Shown in pieces: positions 16,986-24,873 of a stretch of DNA of 64,000 nt. The position numbers and the translations under genes are program-made. The stretch's first letter is position 1. Each line of letters begins with the position of its first letter. The stretch is from Acidimicrobiia bacterium (GTDB lineage: Bacteria > Actinomycetota > Acidimicrobiia > Spongiisociales > ZC4RG35). The notes beneath the pieces are model-generated. The model had not been told where the DNA came from. It made no database searches and saw only the letters and a list, made by a program, of their open reading frames with translations. The DNA lies in assembly GCA_028285585.1 (NCBI GenBank), contig JANQOU010000004.1:1-64000 (forward strand), in the 5' to 3' direction.

Positions 16986-17660
16986 ATGCGAGTGCTACTC
17001 GTCGAAGACGAAGAACGATTGGCCCGACTCGTGGCCGAGGGCCTCGAGGAGCATGGATTCTCGGTGGACATCGAGAACGATGGGCTTCTCGGCTTGGACC
17101 GCGCCCGACACGGCTCGTTCGACGCGATCGTCCTCGACATTCTCCTTCCGGGGAGGAATGGCTATCGGATATGCGCGGAGCTGCGCGCCGACGAGAACTG
17201 GACTCCGATCATGATGCTCACGGCCAAAGACGGAGAATTCGACGAGGCTGAGGCTCTGGACACCGGCGCCGACGATTATCTGCGAAAGCCTTTCTCGCTA
17301 CATGTGCTCGCCGCCCGTCTGCGAGCCCTGATTCGGCGCGGGCAGTCTCCGCGACCTGTGACGTTGGAGGCCGGCTCGTTGGTCATGGATCCGAACAGGC
17401 GGACGGTGACTCGCAGTGGGACCTCTATAGAGCTGACTCGCCGGGAGTTCGACTTGCTCCAGATCCTGATGCGCAATGCAGGTGAGCCGGTTCCCAAAGA
17501 CGAGCTGCTCAGTCGTGTGTGGGGGAGTGAGTTCGATGGTGGCGCCAACGTGGTGGAGGTTTACGTGAGGTATCTCCGTCAGAAAGTCGACGAGCCTTTT
17601 GGCCTCGCAACGCTGGAGACTGTGCGCAACGTCGGATATCAGCTGGTTTCTGACGAATGA
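16986..17660 (+). CDS. OmpR-family response regulator
   Basis: A 224-residue two-domain regulator. The receiver domain (1-115) has the acidic pocket VEDEE, phospho-acceptor D51 in IVLDILLPGRNG, the conserved Thr in MMLTAKD and Lys in YLRKPF. The winged-helix domain (about 128-222) has LTRREFDLLQILMRNAG and the recognition helix region VVEVYVRYLRQKV. Its stop overlaps the kinase ATG (ATGA). A direct-repeat box sits 34-52 bases upstream of the start, which suggests autoregulation and possible control of the divergent G8-GH29 lipoprotein. Ligand or stress input is unknown. Confidence 0.93.
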   Translation: MRVLLVEDEERLARLVAEGLEEHGFSVDIENDGLLGLDRARHGSFDAIVLDILLPGRNGYRICAELRADENWTPIMMLTAKDGEFDEAEALDTGADDYLRKPFSLHVLAARLRALIRRGQSPRPVTLEAGSLVMDPNRRTVTRSGTSIELTRREFDLLQILMRNAGEPVPKDELLSRVWGSEFDGGANVVEVYVRYLRQKVDEPFGLATLETVRNVGYQLVSDE

Positions 17661-19024
17661 CGTCGGTGCGGTTTCGGGTAACGGCCGTAGCGACGCTGCT
17701 GGTCGCACTGCTGTTGGTGGTGGCGTCGGTTGTCATTCTCCGGCTCGTAGAAACTGATCTCGTCTCTGAGGCCGAGGGGGCAATCAACGAGACGATCTCC
17801 GATCTCCGTGATGACATCGGTGCCGTTTCGTTGCCGGAAGAAGTCCTCCTCGAGTTGAACACGGGGTCGGACACCGTGTTCGTCGGGCTCATCGAAGGTG
17901 ATGACGAGTTGATCGGCGAGATCATCGATCCGGACACCGAGGAGTTCGTAGCCGAGCTGTTCATCGACCCCAGCACCGGAGAAGTCTTGAGGGTGTTCGC
18001 TGAAGGCGAGGAGGTGCCGGTAACCGAGATCTCAGAGTCCGTGCGCGAAGTGATCGCATCCGCAGTCCGTCTTGAAACAGGCCAATATCTGATTGCAGGA
18101 GTCGAGCTTGCGGATGTTCGCGACTCGATTGAGTCTCTTCGAAGAACCATGCTCGTGGTCGTCCCGCTGCTCGTTCTGGCCATGGCTCTCATCATCTGGT
18201 GGTTGGTCGGGCTTGCGTTGCGGCCGGTGAGCAGTGTGACTGCACGGGCCAAGGAGATAACAGCCGCGACACTCCATGAACGCGTGCCGGAACCGCAGAC
18301 CGACGACGAGATAGGCGATCTGGCGAGAGTACTGAACGACATGCTCGATCGCATCGAGGGCGGCGTTGCAAAACAACGGCAGTTCGTTGCCGACGCCTCA
18401 CACGAGCTGAGGACCCCGCTTGCCGCGATACGCGCCGCAGCCGAGATTCAGGAGTCAACCGACTTTCAACGATCGAAGGAGTTGGCGGAGGGCATCCAAG
18501 CTGAGGTGGACCGCATGGACGAGCTGGTCGATGATTTGCTTGCGCTGGCCCGGCTCGACGAGAGCGATCGAACTGGATGGGAGCTATTCGACCTCGCGGC
18601 CGTCAGCACAGATCTGGCTCTTCGCAGGACTTTGAGCTCGGAGGTGCTTTCGGCTTCGACTGGCCCAGTGTGGGTTCACGGCCGCCGGCGCGATTGGGAG
18701 CGGGTAGTCGACAATCTTGTGGTCAACGCCGACCGACATGGGGCGAGTTCGGTCGAGGTGGAGACTCGCAGAGAGCGTGATAGAGCTGTACTTCGGGTGA
18801 CCGACGACGGCCCCGGCATCCCGGAAGCCGACCGGGAGCGTGTCTTTGAGCGCTTCACCCGTCTCGATGAAGCTCGTTCGCCGAGTGGGTTTGGATTGGG
18901 CTTGGCGATCGTCAGAGCCGTGGCTCGCTCTCACGCCGGTGATGCTGTTATCGGTGAGCCACCACCCGGAGGTGGCACAACCGTGGTTGTGACTCTTCCT
19001 CGAGCTGCGAAGGCTGTCAGATAG
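17657..19024 (+). CDS. Membrane sensor histidine kinase
   Basis: A 455-residue kinase: membrane helix at about 9-30, periplasmic-side sensor region of about 130 residues rich in Asp/Glu (30-160), second helix at about 164-188, HAMP (about 188-235), HisKA with H249 in ASHELRTPLAAIR, and the ATPase domain with N box (NLVVNADRHG), G1 (DDGPGIP), F box (FERFTRLD) and G2 (GFGLGLAIV). It is the partner of the overlapping response regulator. The acidic sensor (SLPEEVLLELNTGSD, EGDDELIGEIIDPDTEEF) could bind cations, but that is speculative. Confidence 0.93.
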   Translation: MTSVRFRVTAVATLLVALLLVVASVVILRLVETDLVSEAEGAINETISDLRDDIGAVSLPEEVLLELNTGSDTVFVGLIEGDDELIGEIIDPDTEEFVAELFIDPSTGEVLRVFAEGEEVPVTEISESVREVIASAVRLETGQYLIAGVELADVRDSIESLRRTMLVVVPLLVLAMALIIWWLVGLALRPVSSVTARAKEITAATLHERVPEPQTDDEIGDLARVLNDMLDRIEGGVAKQRQFVADASHELRTPLAAIRAAAEIQESTDFQRSKELAEGIQAEVDRMDELVDDLLALARLDESDRTGWELFDLAAVSTDLALRRTLSSEVLSASTGPVWVHGRRRDWERVVDNLVVNADRHGASSVEVETRRERDRAVLRVTDDGPGIPEADRERVFERFTRLDEARSPSGFGLGLAIVRAVARSHAGDAVIGEPPPGGGTTVVVTLPRAAKAVR

Positions 19025-19081
19025 CAGCGTCAGGGGTGTGGACAGTTTTCGGTCATGTCCAGGACCTGGGTCTACAGCCGT

Positions 19082-19098
19082 CGTCGCAGTGTGCGACG
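19082..19098. terminator. Hairpin in convergent gap after the kinase gene
   Basis: CGTCGCA-GTG-TGCGACG is a 7 bp stem with a 3-base loop, 58 bases past the kinase stop, in the 201-base gap before the convergent znuA gene. There is no T run. I see no gene in this gap. Confidence 0.4.
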
Positions 19099-19155
19099 CG
19101 AGGAATCATGAACCTCCGCATAACCGCTCAACCTCCTGTCTATCTTCTCGATAGG

Positions 19156-19170
19156 CGAGAACGATTCTCA
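19156..19170. promoter_or_regulatory. Zur-like motif copy in convergent gap
   Basis: CGAGA-ACGAT-TCTCA matches the TGAGA-N5-TCTCA motif found upstream of znuA and other zinc genes, with one mismatch. It is downstream of the znuA gene rather than upstream, so its role is unclear; it may be chance or a relic. Confidence 0.3.
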
Positions 19171-19225
19171 GAGTAGCAACGCTGCCGAAAGCCTCGTGCA
19201 AACGACGCCGATGAACGCTCTGCGC

Positions 19226-20266
19226 TCAAGAGAGTGCTTCCGAGATGCGGATTGCGTTGTGGCGGATCATGTCTATGTAGGAGTCGCCGCCAGAGCCCGG
19301 CCCACCGAGTGAGCCAGTGAACAGCTCGACCACTTCGACGTCGGTTCCGACTTCGGCCGCGACTGCGTCGGCCAGCGTGGTCGGTTCGATGGTCTCAGCG
19401 AAGATCACGTCGATGTTCTCGTCGATCATGATCTCAACAAGCTCGGCAAGCTCACCCGAGCTCGGCGTAGCCAAGGTGGAGAAGCTCGGAATGACGGCAC
19501 CGACTACTTCGACTCCGTAGCGGTCGGCGAAGTAGCCGAAGGCGTCGTGGTTGGTGACCATCTTCTTGCGATCCGCCGGCACGTTCTCGAGCAGCGACTG
19601 CACCTCGTCGTCGAGTGCTCGCAGCTCGTCGGCATACCGGGTGGCGTTCGCCATCCAGTCGATCGTCGAGTCCAGCGCAGCGAGCTCTGCAGCTATCAGC
19701 TCTACGGCTGAGGCCACTCGCAGGGGATCCATCCAGACATGGGGGTCGTCGCCATCGTGATCATGGTCGTGGTGGTCACCCTCTTCCTCGTTGTGGTGGT
19801 CACCCTCTTCCTCGTCGTGGTGGTCACCCTCCTCCTCGTGATGTTCCCCTTCTTCATCATGGTGATGGCCACCACCGGCGAAGGCGATGGGTTCGAGCAA
19901 CGGAGCGACCTCAATGATGTTTACTCCGTCGGCTTCGAGAGACTCGATCACATCGAGGAGCCCTTCTTCGAGTTGCAAGCCGTTGACCACAACCAGGTCC
20001 GCCGTCTGCATCGCCTGCACCTGAGTGGAAGATGGCTGGTAGTCGTGTGGGTCCGCACCCACAGGGAACAGGACTTCTAGGTTCGCAGCGTCCCCGGTGA
20101 TCTCAGAAACGATGTCGCCCCAAATCGTTGTGGTCACCACCACGGAGAGTGCATTCGTGTCGGGCTCTGTGGTGCCGTCGGTACCTGTCGAGCCGGTGCC
20201 GCAGGCGGCAAAGATCATGGCCAGGCCAACAAGCAAGACCGGGAGCTTCGATTTCGACATAGTCAT
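19226..20266 (-). CDS. znuA: Zinc ABC transporter substrate-binding lipoprotein ZnuA (paralogue 1)
   Basis: A cluster A-I metal-binding protein of 346 residues. Its ATG at 20266 has AAGGAA upstream; the longer frame has no signal sequence before it. The lipobox AMIFAAC precedes the mature N-terminus. Zinc ligands are expected from DPHDYQPS, the His in DPHVWMDP, NHDAFGYFADRYG and FAETIEP. Between about 135 and 185 lies the His/Asp/Glu-rich loop of ZnuA proteins, here with EEEGDHH(D/N) units repeated three times (24 bp DNA repeat). A TGAGA-N5-TCTCA box is upstream. No permease gene is directly attached, so it probably shares ZnuB/ZnuC encoded 3-6 kb away. Confidence 0.92.
   Translation of the reverse strand: MTMSKSKLPVLLVGLAMIFAACGTGSTGTDGTTEPDTNALSVVVTTTIWGDIVSEITGDAANLEVLFPVGADPHDYQPSSTQVQAMQTADLVVVNGLQLEEGLLDVIESLEADGVNIIEVAPLLEPIAFAGGGHHHDEEGEHHEEEGDHHDEEEGDHHNEEEGDHHDHDHDGDDPHVWMDPLRVASAVELIAAELAALDSTIDWMANATRYADELRALDDEVQSLLENVPADRKKMVTNHDAFGYFADRYGVEVVGAVIPSFSTLATPSSGELAELVEIMIDENIDVIFAETIEPTTLADAVAAEVGTDVEVVELFTGSLGGPGSGGDSYIDMIRHNAIRISEALS
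19771..19842. repeat. Three 24 bp tandem repeats inside znuA (His-rich loop)
   Basis: Three units starting GGTGGTCACCCTC at 19771, 19795 and 19819 encode, on the minus strand, the repeated 8-residue block of Glu, Gly, Asp and His. Copy number is likely to vary between strains by slippage (inference). Confidence 0.8.
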
Positions 20267-20292
20267 GTTTCCTTCTGTTCTATGGTTAGTAA

Positions 20293-20307
20293 TGAGAACC
20301 AATCTCA
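20293..20307. promoter_or_regulatory. Candidate Zur box upstream of znuA
   Basis: TGAGA-ACCAA-TCTCA is a perfect inverted repeat 27 bases upstream of the znuA ATG. The same TGAGA-N5-TCTCA pattern recurs at 21726 (perfect) and 24859 (near match), always upstream of metal genes. Fur-family regulators such as Zur bind palindromes of about this kind. Confidence 0.6.
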
Positions 20308-20378
20308 ATTATTGTCATGTGCGAGCTGATAAGCAAAAGAGAGGTGTCGAAGCCGGATTCGAGTTGGCTAGCGGAGCG

Positions 20379-21704
20379 CTAGTTGCCCGGCCCAGCCACA
20401 TGCACCGTCCGGGCCTCGAGTAAGTAGGTGTCTTCGCGCTTGGCGACGAAGTGAGGCGATTCGGGATCGGTCAGGTCGGTGAGAGCGGCGAGGTCGTCGT
20501 CCGGCAGGTAGTCGCGGAGGTGCTTGCTGGTGTGCTCCAGTCGGGAAGCGATGACACGTCGGAGATCACCGGAGAGAGGGGAGGGGATGTCGACCAAAAA
20601 CGAACGCGACTCGATGCGCCAGTACCCGGCCTTTGCGAGTTTGGATGGCCAACCTTCTCCTGGTTCCACTGGTTCTGCCAATTCGCCCCTCATGGTCATG
20701 AACCGGTGCTCTGCGGCAAGCTGAATTCGCGTCTCGAGGCCAGGGCGGCCATGCCCCAGATCGAATGGGAGCATCCGAGTGGCCAGGCCACCTTCCGCAA
20801 GGGCAAGGCGTCCATGCGGCTTGAGCAACGTTCGGATCCGGGTGAGGGCACCGACCTCGTCGGCAAGATGGTGAATCGACGAGCTTGCCCAGACCAGATC
20901 GGCTGGAGGCAAGACGGACGGATCCCACGGCTTGGAGATATCCAGTTTCACGGTGTCGACCTGGGACGAGACACCGCTTGTTCTCGCCGTCCACATCGTT
21001 TCTTCGAGCATCGACTCGGATTCATCGACGGCCGTGACCATGGCACCCGTCTCCGCAGCAAGAAGAGCCGACATGGTTCCGAGGCCACAGCCAATGTCGA
21101 TCACATGTCGGGTTTTTCTTCCTGCCGTCAACCATCGGGCGATCTCACCGAGAAGACCAGCTTCAGCCACGGCCTCATCGCGCATCGTGCTGACGTGTTT
21201 GGCCATCTTGTCCGCCGGTGGCTGGAGCGTCAGTGACCGCCAAACGAGCGAGACTCGAGGGTCCGACGCTTCGTCGACACGGAGGACCTCGAAGCCCTCT
21301 CTTTCGTAGAAGCGGGCTGCATTCGTGTTGGCGGCTATGTGCTCGAGAAGGAGGCGCTTGCTTCCTTTCGGAAGCCCATCCACCACACTTTGCAACAGTC
21401 GGGCACCTAGGCCTCGACTTCTGAATCTCTCGTCGACGTAGAGCTTCCACAGCACCGGGTCGTCACCGAGCCGGTCGACTTCTGCCATCCCGACGACGAG
21501 GTCGTCGTCGACAGCGACGAGAACCCGCCTGGCCCTGATCGCCGGATCAAGGGTATCCATCCACCAATTCGCCACGGTTTGCTCGGCGTAGTCGATGCTG
21601 ACCAGAGGTCCGTACACCCCTGGGACCACCTCGGTGGCGAAGCGATCGAGCTCGGGTCGATCAAGGATCGACGCGAGTCGGATGGTGGGGGTCGAGGTCT
21701 TCAC
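20379..21704 (-). CDS. GNAT acetyltransferase - SAM methyltransferase fusion
   Basis: A 441-residue two-domain protein. Residues 1-155 form a GNAT domain (KLYVDERFRSRGLGARLLQS is the acetyl-CoA loop; NTNAARFYEREGFEV the C-terminal motif). Residues about 165-440 form a class I methyltransferase (VIDIGCGLGTMSALLA motif I, VTAVDESESML, ADLVWASSSIHHL). The substrate is unknown. It is divergent from the ArsR-CDF pair, with a perfect TGAGA-N5-TCTCA box between them, and lies next to znuA, so it is probably expressed with the zinc genes. A role in making or modifying a metal ligand, or in sparing zinc, is speculation. Confidence 0.8.
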   Translation of the reverse strand: MKTSTPTIRLASILDRPELDRFATEVVPGVYGPLVSIDYAEQTVANWWMDTLDPAIRARRVLVAVDDDLVVGMAEVDRLGDDPVLWKLYVDERFRSRGLGARLLQSVVDGLPKGSKRLLLEHIAANTNAARFYEREGFEVLRVDEASDPRVSLVWRSLTLQPPADKMAKHVSTMRDEAVAEAGLLGEIARWLTAGRKTRHVIDIGCGLGTMSALLAAETGAMVTAVDESESMLEETMWTARTSGVSSQVDTVKLDISKPWDPSVLPPADLVWASSSIHHLADEVGALTRIRTLLKPHGRLALAEGGLATRMLPFDLGHGRPGLETRIQLAAEHRFMTMRGELAEPVEPGEGWPSKLAKAGYWRIESRSFLVDIPSPLSGDLRRVIASRLEHTSKHLRDYLPDDDLAALTDLTDPESPHFVAKREDTYLLEARTVHVAGPGN

Positions 21705-21725
21705 ATCCCCGACACTAGTCGGTAT

Positions 21726-21740
21726 TGAGAGCAGTTCTCA
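21726..21740. promoter_or_regulatory. Shared TGAGA-N5-TCTCA operator between fusion gene and ArsR gene
   Basis: TGAGA-GCAGT-TCTCA is a perfect inverted repeat in the 80-base divergent gap. It may be a Zur site (same motif as at znuA) or the ArsR regulator's own operator. A TTGACT at 21744 and a TACGAT -10-like hexamer at 21773-21778 lie just downstream toward the ArsR gene. Confidence 0.55.
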
Positions 21741-21784
21741 TTCTTGACTGTGCGTCTTGCGAAGTAGAGAGATACGATTCAGTC

Positions 21785-22105
21785 GTGGCTGAACTATTGG
21801 CAACAGCTAGCCCCTCGGGTGCGATGGCGCGGCTGGGTGTGGCCTTGAGTGATCCGATTCGTCAAGTGATCTTGCTGCGACTTTCGGCAGGTCCGGCTTA
21901 TCCGAGCGAGCTCGCAGACCTTGTTGACACCAGCAGGTCAAATCTCTCGAACCATCTGTCTTGTCTGCGCGGGTGTGGCCTCGTTGTGGCGGAGCGAGAG
22001 GGTCGTCATATTCGCTACGAGTTGGTTTCTCGTCAGCTCGGTGCAGCCCTCGACACGATGGCGGAGGCGGTCAAACAGACTCCTGTGGTGCTCGATGGTC
22101 GCTGA
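21785..22105 (+). CDS. ArsR/SmtB-family metal sensor, CmtR-like
   Basis: A 106-residue winged-helix repressor. The recognition helix region SRSNLSNHLSCLRGCGLVV carries C60 and C64, matching the LSCLRGC Cys pair that binds Cd/Pb in mycobacterial CmtR. The third CmtR ligand, a Cys in the C-terminal tail, is absent (the tail reads KQTPVVLDGR), so metal choice may differ. The GTG at 21785 sits six bases after a TACGAT hexamer and has no convincing Shine-Dalgarno, which suggests a leaderless transcript. The downstream cation transporter gene overlaps by 11 bases, so this is a metal-responsive efflux pair. Confidence 0.86.
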   Translation: MAELLATASPSGAMARLGVALSDPIRQVILLRLSAGPAYPSELADLVDTSRSNLSNHLSCLRGCGLVVAEREGRHIRYELVSRQLGAALDTMAEAVKQTPVVLDGR

Positions 22106-22721
22106 TCTGGCTCGTTCAAGCGCAGTTCGCCGAGCTCGGTGGCTCAATGCGGCGACGATCGGGTGGAACACGATCGAAGGGGTGGTTGCCATCGTGGCGG
22201 GTGTAGCTGCGGGGTCTGTCAGCCTCATCGGGTTCGGCCTCGACTCCGCCATCGAGGTGTCGGCGGCGGCTGCCCTCTCTTGGCGACTCGCCCGCGAGCG
22301 TCGAGACGACTGCCGTGAGGGGGACGATCGCCTGGCGCAACGGCTTGTTGCCATTTCCTTCGGGCTGCTTGCGGTCTATGTCACCTCGACCGCGACTTCT
22401 GACCTCATCGCAGGCAATGCGCCAGATCCCTCAGCGGTTGGTGTCGTGCTGGCAGCTGTGTCGCTCGCCGTCATGCCTGTCGTTGCGCGAAAGAAGAGGA
22501 AGCTTGCACCGATCCTTGGATCCCGCGCCGCTTTGGCGGAAGCCGCTCAGACCGATCTGTGCACATTGCTCTCTGCCGCTCTTCTGGTTGGCCTTGGCCT
22601 GAACCTCACCCTGGGGTGGTGGTGGGCCGACCCGATTGCGGCCCTGGTCATCGGTGGCGTTTCTGGATACGCCGCCATCACGACTTGGAGAGCACCCTCG
22701 CTGAGTCACACGTGTTGCTGA
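22095..22721 (+). CDS. Short cation diffusion facilitator (CDF-like) transporter
   Basis: A 208-residue membrane protein starting at the ATG at 22095 inside the end of the ArsR gene. It has about six hydrophobic segments; GFGLDSAIEVSAAAALSW and WWWADPIAALVIGG match the CDF transmembrane metal-site regions (Asp in helices II and V). The cytoplasmic C-terminal domain of full-length CDF proteins (usually about 300 residues) is missing, as in short CDF relatives. Together with the upstream sensor it probably exports zinc, cadmium or a similar ion. It is convergent with znuB. Confidence 0.82.
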   Translation: MVADLARSSAVRRARWLNAATIGWNTIEGVVAIVAGVAAGSVSLIGFGLDSAIEVSAAAALSWRLARERRDDCREGDDRLAQRLVAISFGLLAVYVTSTATSDLIAGNAPDPSAVGVVLAAVSLAVMPVVARKKRKLAPILGSRAALAEAAQTDLCTLLSAALLVGLGLNLTLGWWWADPIAALVIGGVSGYAAITTWRAPSLSHTCC

Positions 22722-22731
22722 CTGGCGAGAG

Positions 22732-23616
22732 TCAGTCGCCAACTCGAGCGCTTGACGCTTCTGTCGCTACGTCTGGTGCGACAGCTGCCCGATTCCTCTT
22801 TCTCGAGTCCAGCGCCGAGCGGAAAGCGAGAACCAAGAAGAAGAGGACGATGGGCAGGCCGGCCATCGTCGCCGATCCCGAGACGTTGAAGTGGTAGCTG
22901 AGCATGAGCCCGGCAGCTACCGAGAACACGCCGATGGCCACTGAAGTGACCATGATCGTCGGTAGCCGGCGCGCCAGCAGGGCTGCAGTGGCTGGAGGTC
23001 CAACAAGTAGACCGAAGACGAGGAGGGTGCCCACCGTTTGGAACGAGGCGACGATGGTGAGCGTGATGAGCGCAAGCATCAAGCCATGGGAGAGACGAGG
23101 TCGAAAGCCCAAGAGTTGTGCCTTCTGGTCGTTGAAGGAGAGAGCCAGAAAGGGCCGGTAGAAGGCGAGGATTGAAGCCAGGGTGACAACTGCGACAACG
23201 GCTAGTGCCACGATGTCACCAGCGGTGACCCCCAATGCGTCTCCGAAGAGGATGCCGGTCAAGCTTCCCTGAAACGATGCGGTACGTGAGATCAGTATGA
23301 CGCCCAAGGCAAGCATGCCCACGAAAAGCAGCCCGATCGATGTGTCTTCGGTGAATGTGGTCTGGCGATGGACCAGGTTGATGCCGGCGATCATGACGCC
23401 GGCTGCGAGCGCCGCACCCAGTAGAACGTTGAAGTCGAGCAGCACTGCGAGAGCTATGCCGGGGATAACTCCGTGAACCAGGGCATCGCCGAGGAAGCTC
23501 ATTCCGCGTACTACCACCCATGTGCCGACCAACGAGAGACTCACAGACGCTAAGGCACCTCCAAGCAGTGCCCGCTGCTGGAACGCCAGCTCGAACGGTT
23601 CGATCAGCCAGTCCAT
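22732..23616 (-). CDS. znuB: Zinc/manganese ABC transporter permease ZnuB
   Basis: A 294-residue ABC-3 family permease with eight or nine hydrophobic segments. Family features include VVVRGMSFLGDALVHGVIPGI near residue 35, DTSIGLLFVGMLALGV and VGTLLVFGLLVGPPATA. It pairs with the substrate-binding protein encoded immediately upstream (znuA paralogue 2, 94 bases away on the same strand) and with the ZnuC ATPase encoded divergently beyond that. A strong hairpin lies in the znuA-znuB gap. The C-terminal tail is short and basic (DSRKRNR). Confidence 0.92.
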   Translation of the reverse strand: MDWLIEPFELAFQQRALLGGALASVSLSLVGTWVVVRGMSFLGDALVHGVIPGIALAVLLDFNVLLGAALAAGVMIAGINLVHRQTTFTEDTSIGLLFVGMLALGVILISRTASFQGSLTGILFGDALGVTAGDIVALAVVAVVTLASILAFYRPFLALSFNDQKAQLLGFRPRLSHGLMLALITLTIVASFQTVGTLLVFGLLVGPPATAALLARRLPTIMVTSVAIGVFSVAAGLMLSYHFNVSGSATMAGLPIVLFFLVLAFRSALDSRKRNRAAVAPDVATEASSARVGD

Positions 23617-23664
23617 AAGGGGTTCACCCTACGGCAGCGCGGCGTCATCATCGGGCTTGACGCA

Positions 23665-23694
23665 TGATGCCGGGCCCATCAGGGCCCGGCATCA
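23665..23694. promoter_or_regulatory. Intercistronic hairpin between znuA (paralogue 2) and znuB
   Basis: TGATGCCGGGCCC-ATCA-GGGCCCGGCATCA is a perfect 13 bp stem with a 4-base loop. No T run follows on the minus strand, so complete termination is unlikely. It could lower permease expression relative to the binding protein or protect the upstream mRNA from 3' decay, as seen in other binding-protein operons (inference). Confidence 0.65.
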
Positions 23695-23710
23695 CTTGGA
23701 CATGCGACAC

Positions 23711-24844
23711 TCAGGAGAGTGCGGCGGCGATCAGGTCGGCGTTGGCTCTCAACATGTCGATGTACGTCTCGGCGTCGGAGTCGGGACCACCGAGTGACTC
23801 GGTGAACAGTGTCACCACCTCTACGGACTCGCCCACTTCGGCAGCGACGGCTTCGGCGAGCGCGGCGGGCTCGACAGTTTCAGCGAAGATGACATCTATT
23901 CCCTCGTCGATCATCGCCTCCACCAACTCCGCCAGTTCAGCCGAGCTGGGGTCGGCCAGGGTTGCTCCACCAGGTATCACAGTGCCAACGACTTCGAAGC
24001 CGTAGCGATCTGCGAAATAGCCAAAGGCTTCGTGGTTGGTGACCATCTTCTTTCGCTCGTCAGAGATCGCGTCGAGTTTGCTGATGATCTCGTCGTCCAG
24101 GGATCGCAGCTCTGCTGCGTAGTCGCTGGCGTTGGATGCCCAGTCCACGCTGGAGTCAAGCGAAGCAAGCTCGCCGGCGATCAACTCGACTGCAGCTGCG
24201 ACACGGAGTGGGTCCATCCAGACGTGTGGATCGCAGCTCCCTTCGGCGTGGCCGTGGTCACCTTCCTCTTCGTGGTCACCCTCTTCGTGATCGCCTTCTT
24301 CCTCGTGGTCGCCCTCTTCTTCGTGGTCATGTCCGGCCTCAGGGTCACACGCCTTCTCTTCGTCTTCGTGCCCCTCTTCCTCATGTCCCTCTTCTTCGTG
24401 TCCTTCTCCCTCGTGGTCGTGCTCGTCGTGATGACCCGACTCGCCGAAGGGGATGGGTTCGAGGTTGCCGGCAACCTCGAGCACATTCGCGCCATCTGCC
24501 TCGAGGCTTTCAATCACATCGAGGATGCCCTCTTCGAGCCCTAGGCCGTTGACCACGACGAGGTCGGCCTCTTGCATGAGTGCAACTTGAGAAGAAGAGA
24601 GGGCGTACTCGTGCGAGTCGGCACCTACCGGAAACAGAACTTCGACGTTGGCTGCGCCGGCGGTGACGTTGGAGACGATGTCGCCCCAGATCGTTGTTGT
24701 CACCACAACGGAAAGCGCATCCGCGCCGGGGTCGGCTGGGGTGGTGTCTGTGCTGGAGCCGGGGCCACAGGCTGCCACCACCATGGCGACGACCGTGAGC
24801 ATCGCACCCAGGCTCTTGGACGGTTTGAGTTTGGACACTCCCAT
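23711..24844 (-). CDS. znuA: Zinc ABC transporter substrate-binding lipoprotein ZnuA (paralogue 2)
   Basis: A 377-residue cluster A-I protein closely related to the ZnuA encoded at 19226 (shared TTTIWGDIVS, VLFPVGAD, DPHVWMDPLRVA, KKMVTNHEAFGYFADRYG and FAETVEPAALA). The ATG at 24844 follows AAGGAAGG; the lipobox is AMVVAAC. The metal loop (about 145-210) is unusually long, with GHEEE, GDHEEE and HDH blocks and two Cys in CDP contexts (KACDPE and SCDPHVW), a mix not usual for ZnuA. It is the first gene of the znuA-znuB operon. Zur-like boxes lie in the gap to the divergent zur-znuC operon. Confidence 0.92.
   Translation of the reverse strand: MGVSKLKPSKSLGAMLTVVAMVVAACGPGSSTDTTPADPGADALSVVVTTTIWGDIVSNVTAGAANVEVLFPVGADSHEYALSSSQVALMQEADLVVVNGLGLEEGILDVIESLEADGANVLEVAGNLEPIPFGESGHHDEHDHEGEGHEEEGHEEEGHEDEEKACDPEAGHDHEEEGDHEEEGDHEEGDHEEEGDHGHAEGSCDPHVWMDPLRVAAAVELIAGELASLDSSVDWASNASDYAAELRSLDDEIISKLDAISDERKKMVTNHEAFGYFADRYGFEVVGTVIPGGATLADPSSAELAELVEAMIDEGIDVIFAETVEPAALAEAVAAEVGESVEVVTLFTESLGGPDSDAETYIDMLRANADLIAAALS
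24241..24424. repeat. Imperfect tandem repeats encoding the His/Glu-rich loop of ZnuA paralogue 2
   Basis: Units of 15-18 bases of the CTCTTCGTGGTCACC kind repeat imperfectly on the plus strand and encode GDHEEE- and GHEEE-like blocks on the minus strand. This is a coding repeat, not a CRISPR: the units abut and have no spacers. Confidence 0.75.
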
Positions 24845-24858
24845 TTCCTTCCTTATAA

Positions 24859-24873
24859 TGAGAATAGTTCTTG
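24859..24873. promoter_or_regulatory. Candidate Zur box between znuA and zur-znuC
   Basis: TGAGA-ATAGT-TCTTG matches the TGAGA-N5-TCTCA motif except for the last two bases. A second half site, AATGAGAATCAAT, lies at 24895-24907. They fill the 82-base gap between the two divergent operons, a position suited to joint repression by Zur. Confidence 0.5.

Noticed and set aside
19025..19225. Small gene in the gap between the kinase and znuA genes
   Set aside because: No frame has a ribosome site with coding character; short plus-strand frames run antisense into znuA.
24241..24424. Short tandem repeats that resemble a repeat array
   Set aside because: The units abut without spacers and encode the His/Glu loop of ZnuA in frame; this is a coding repeat, not a CRISPR.
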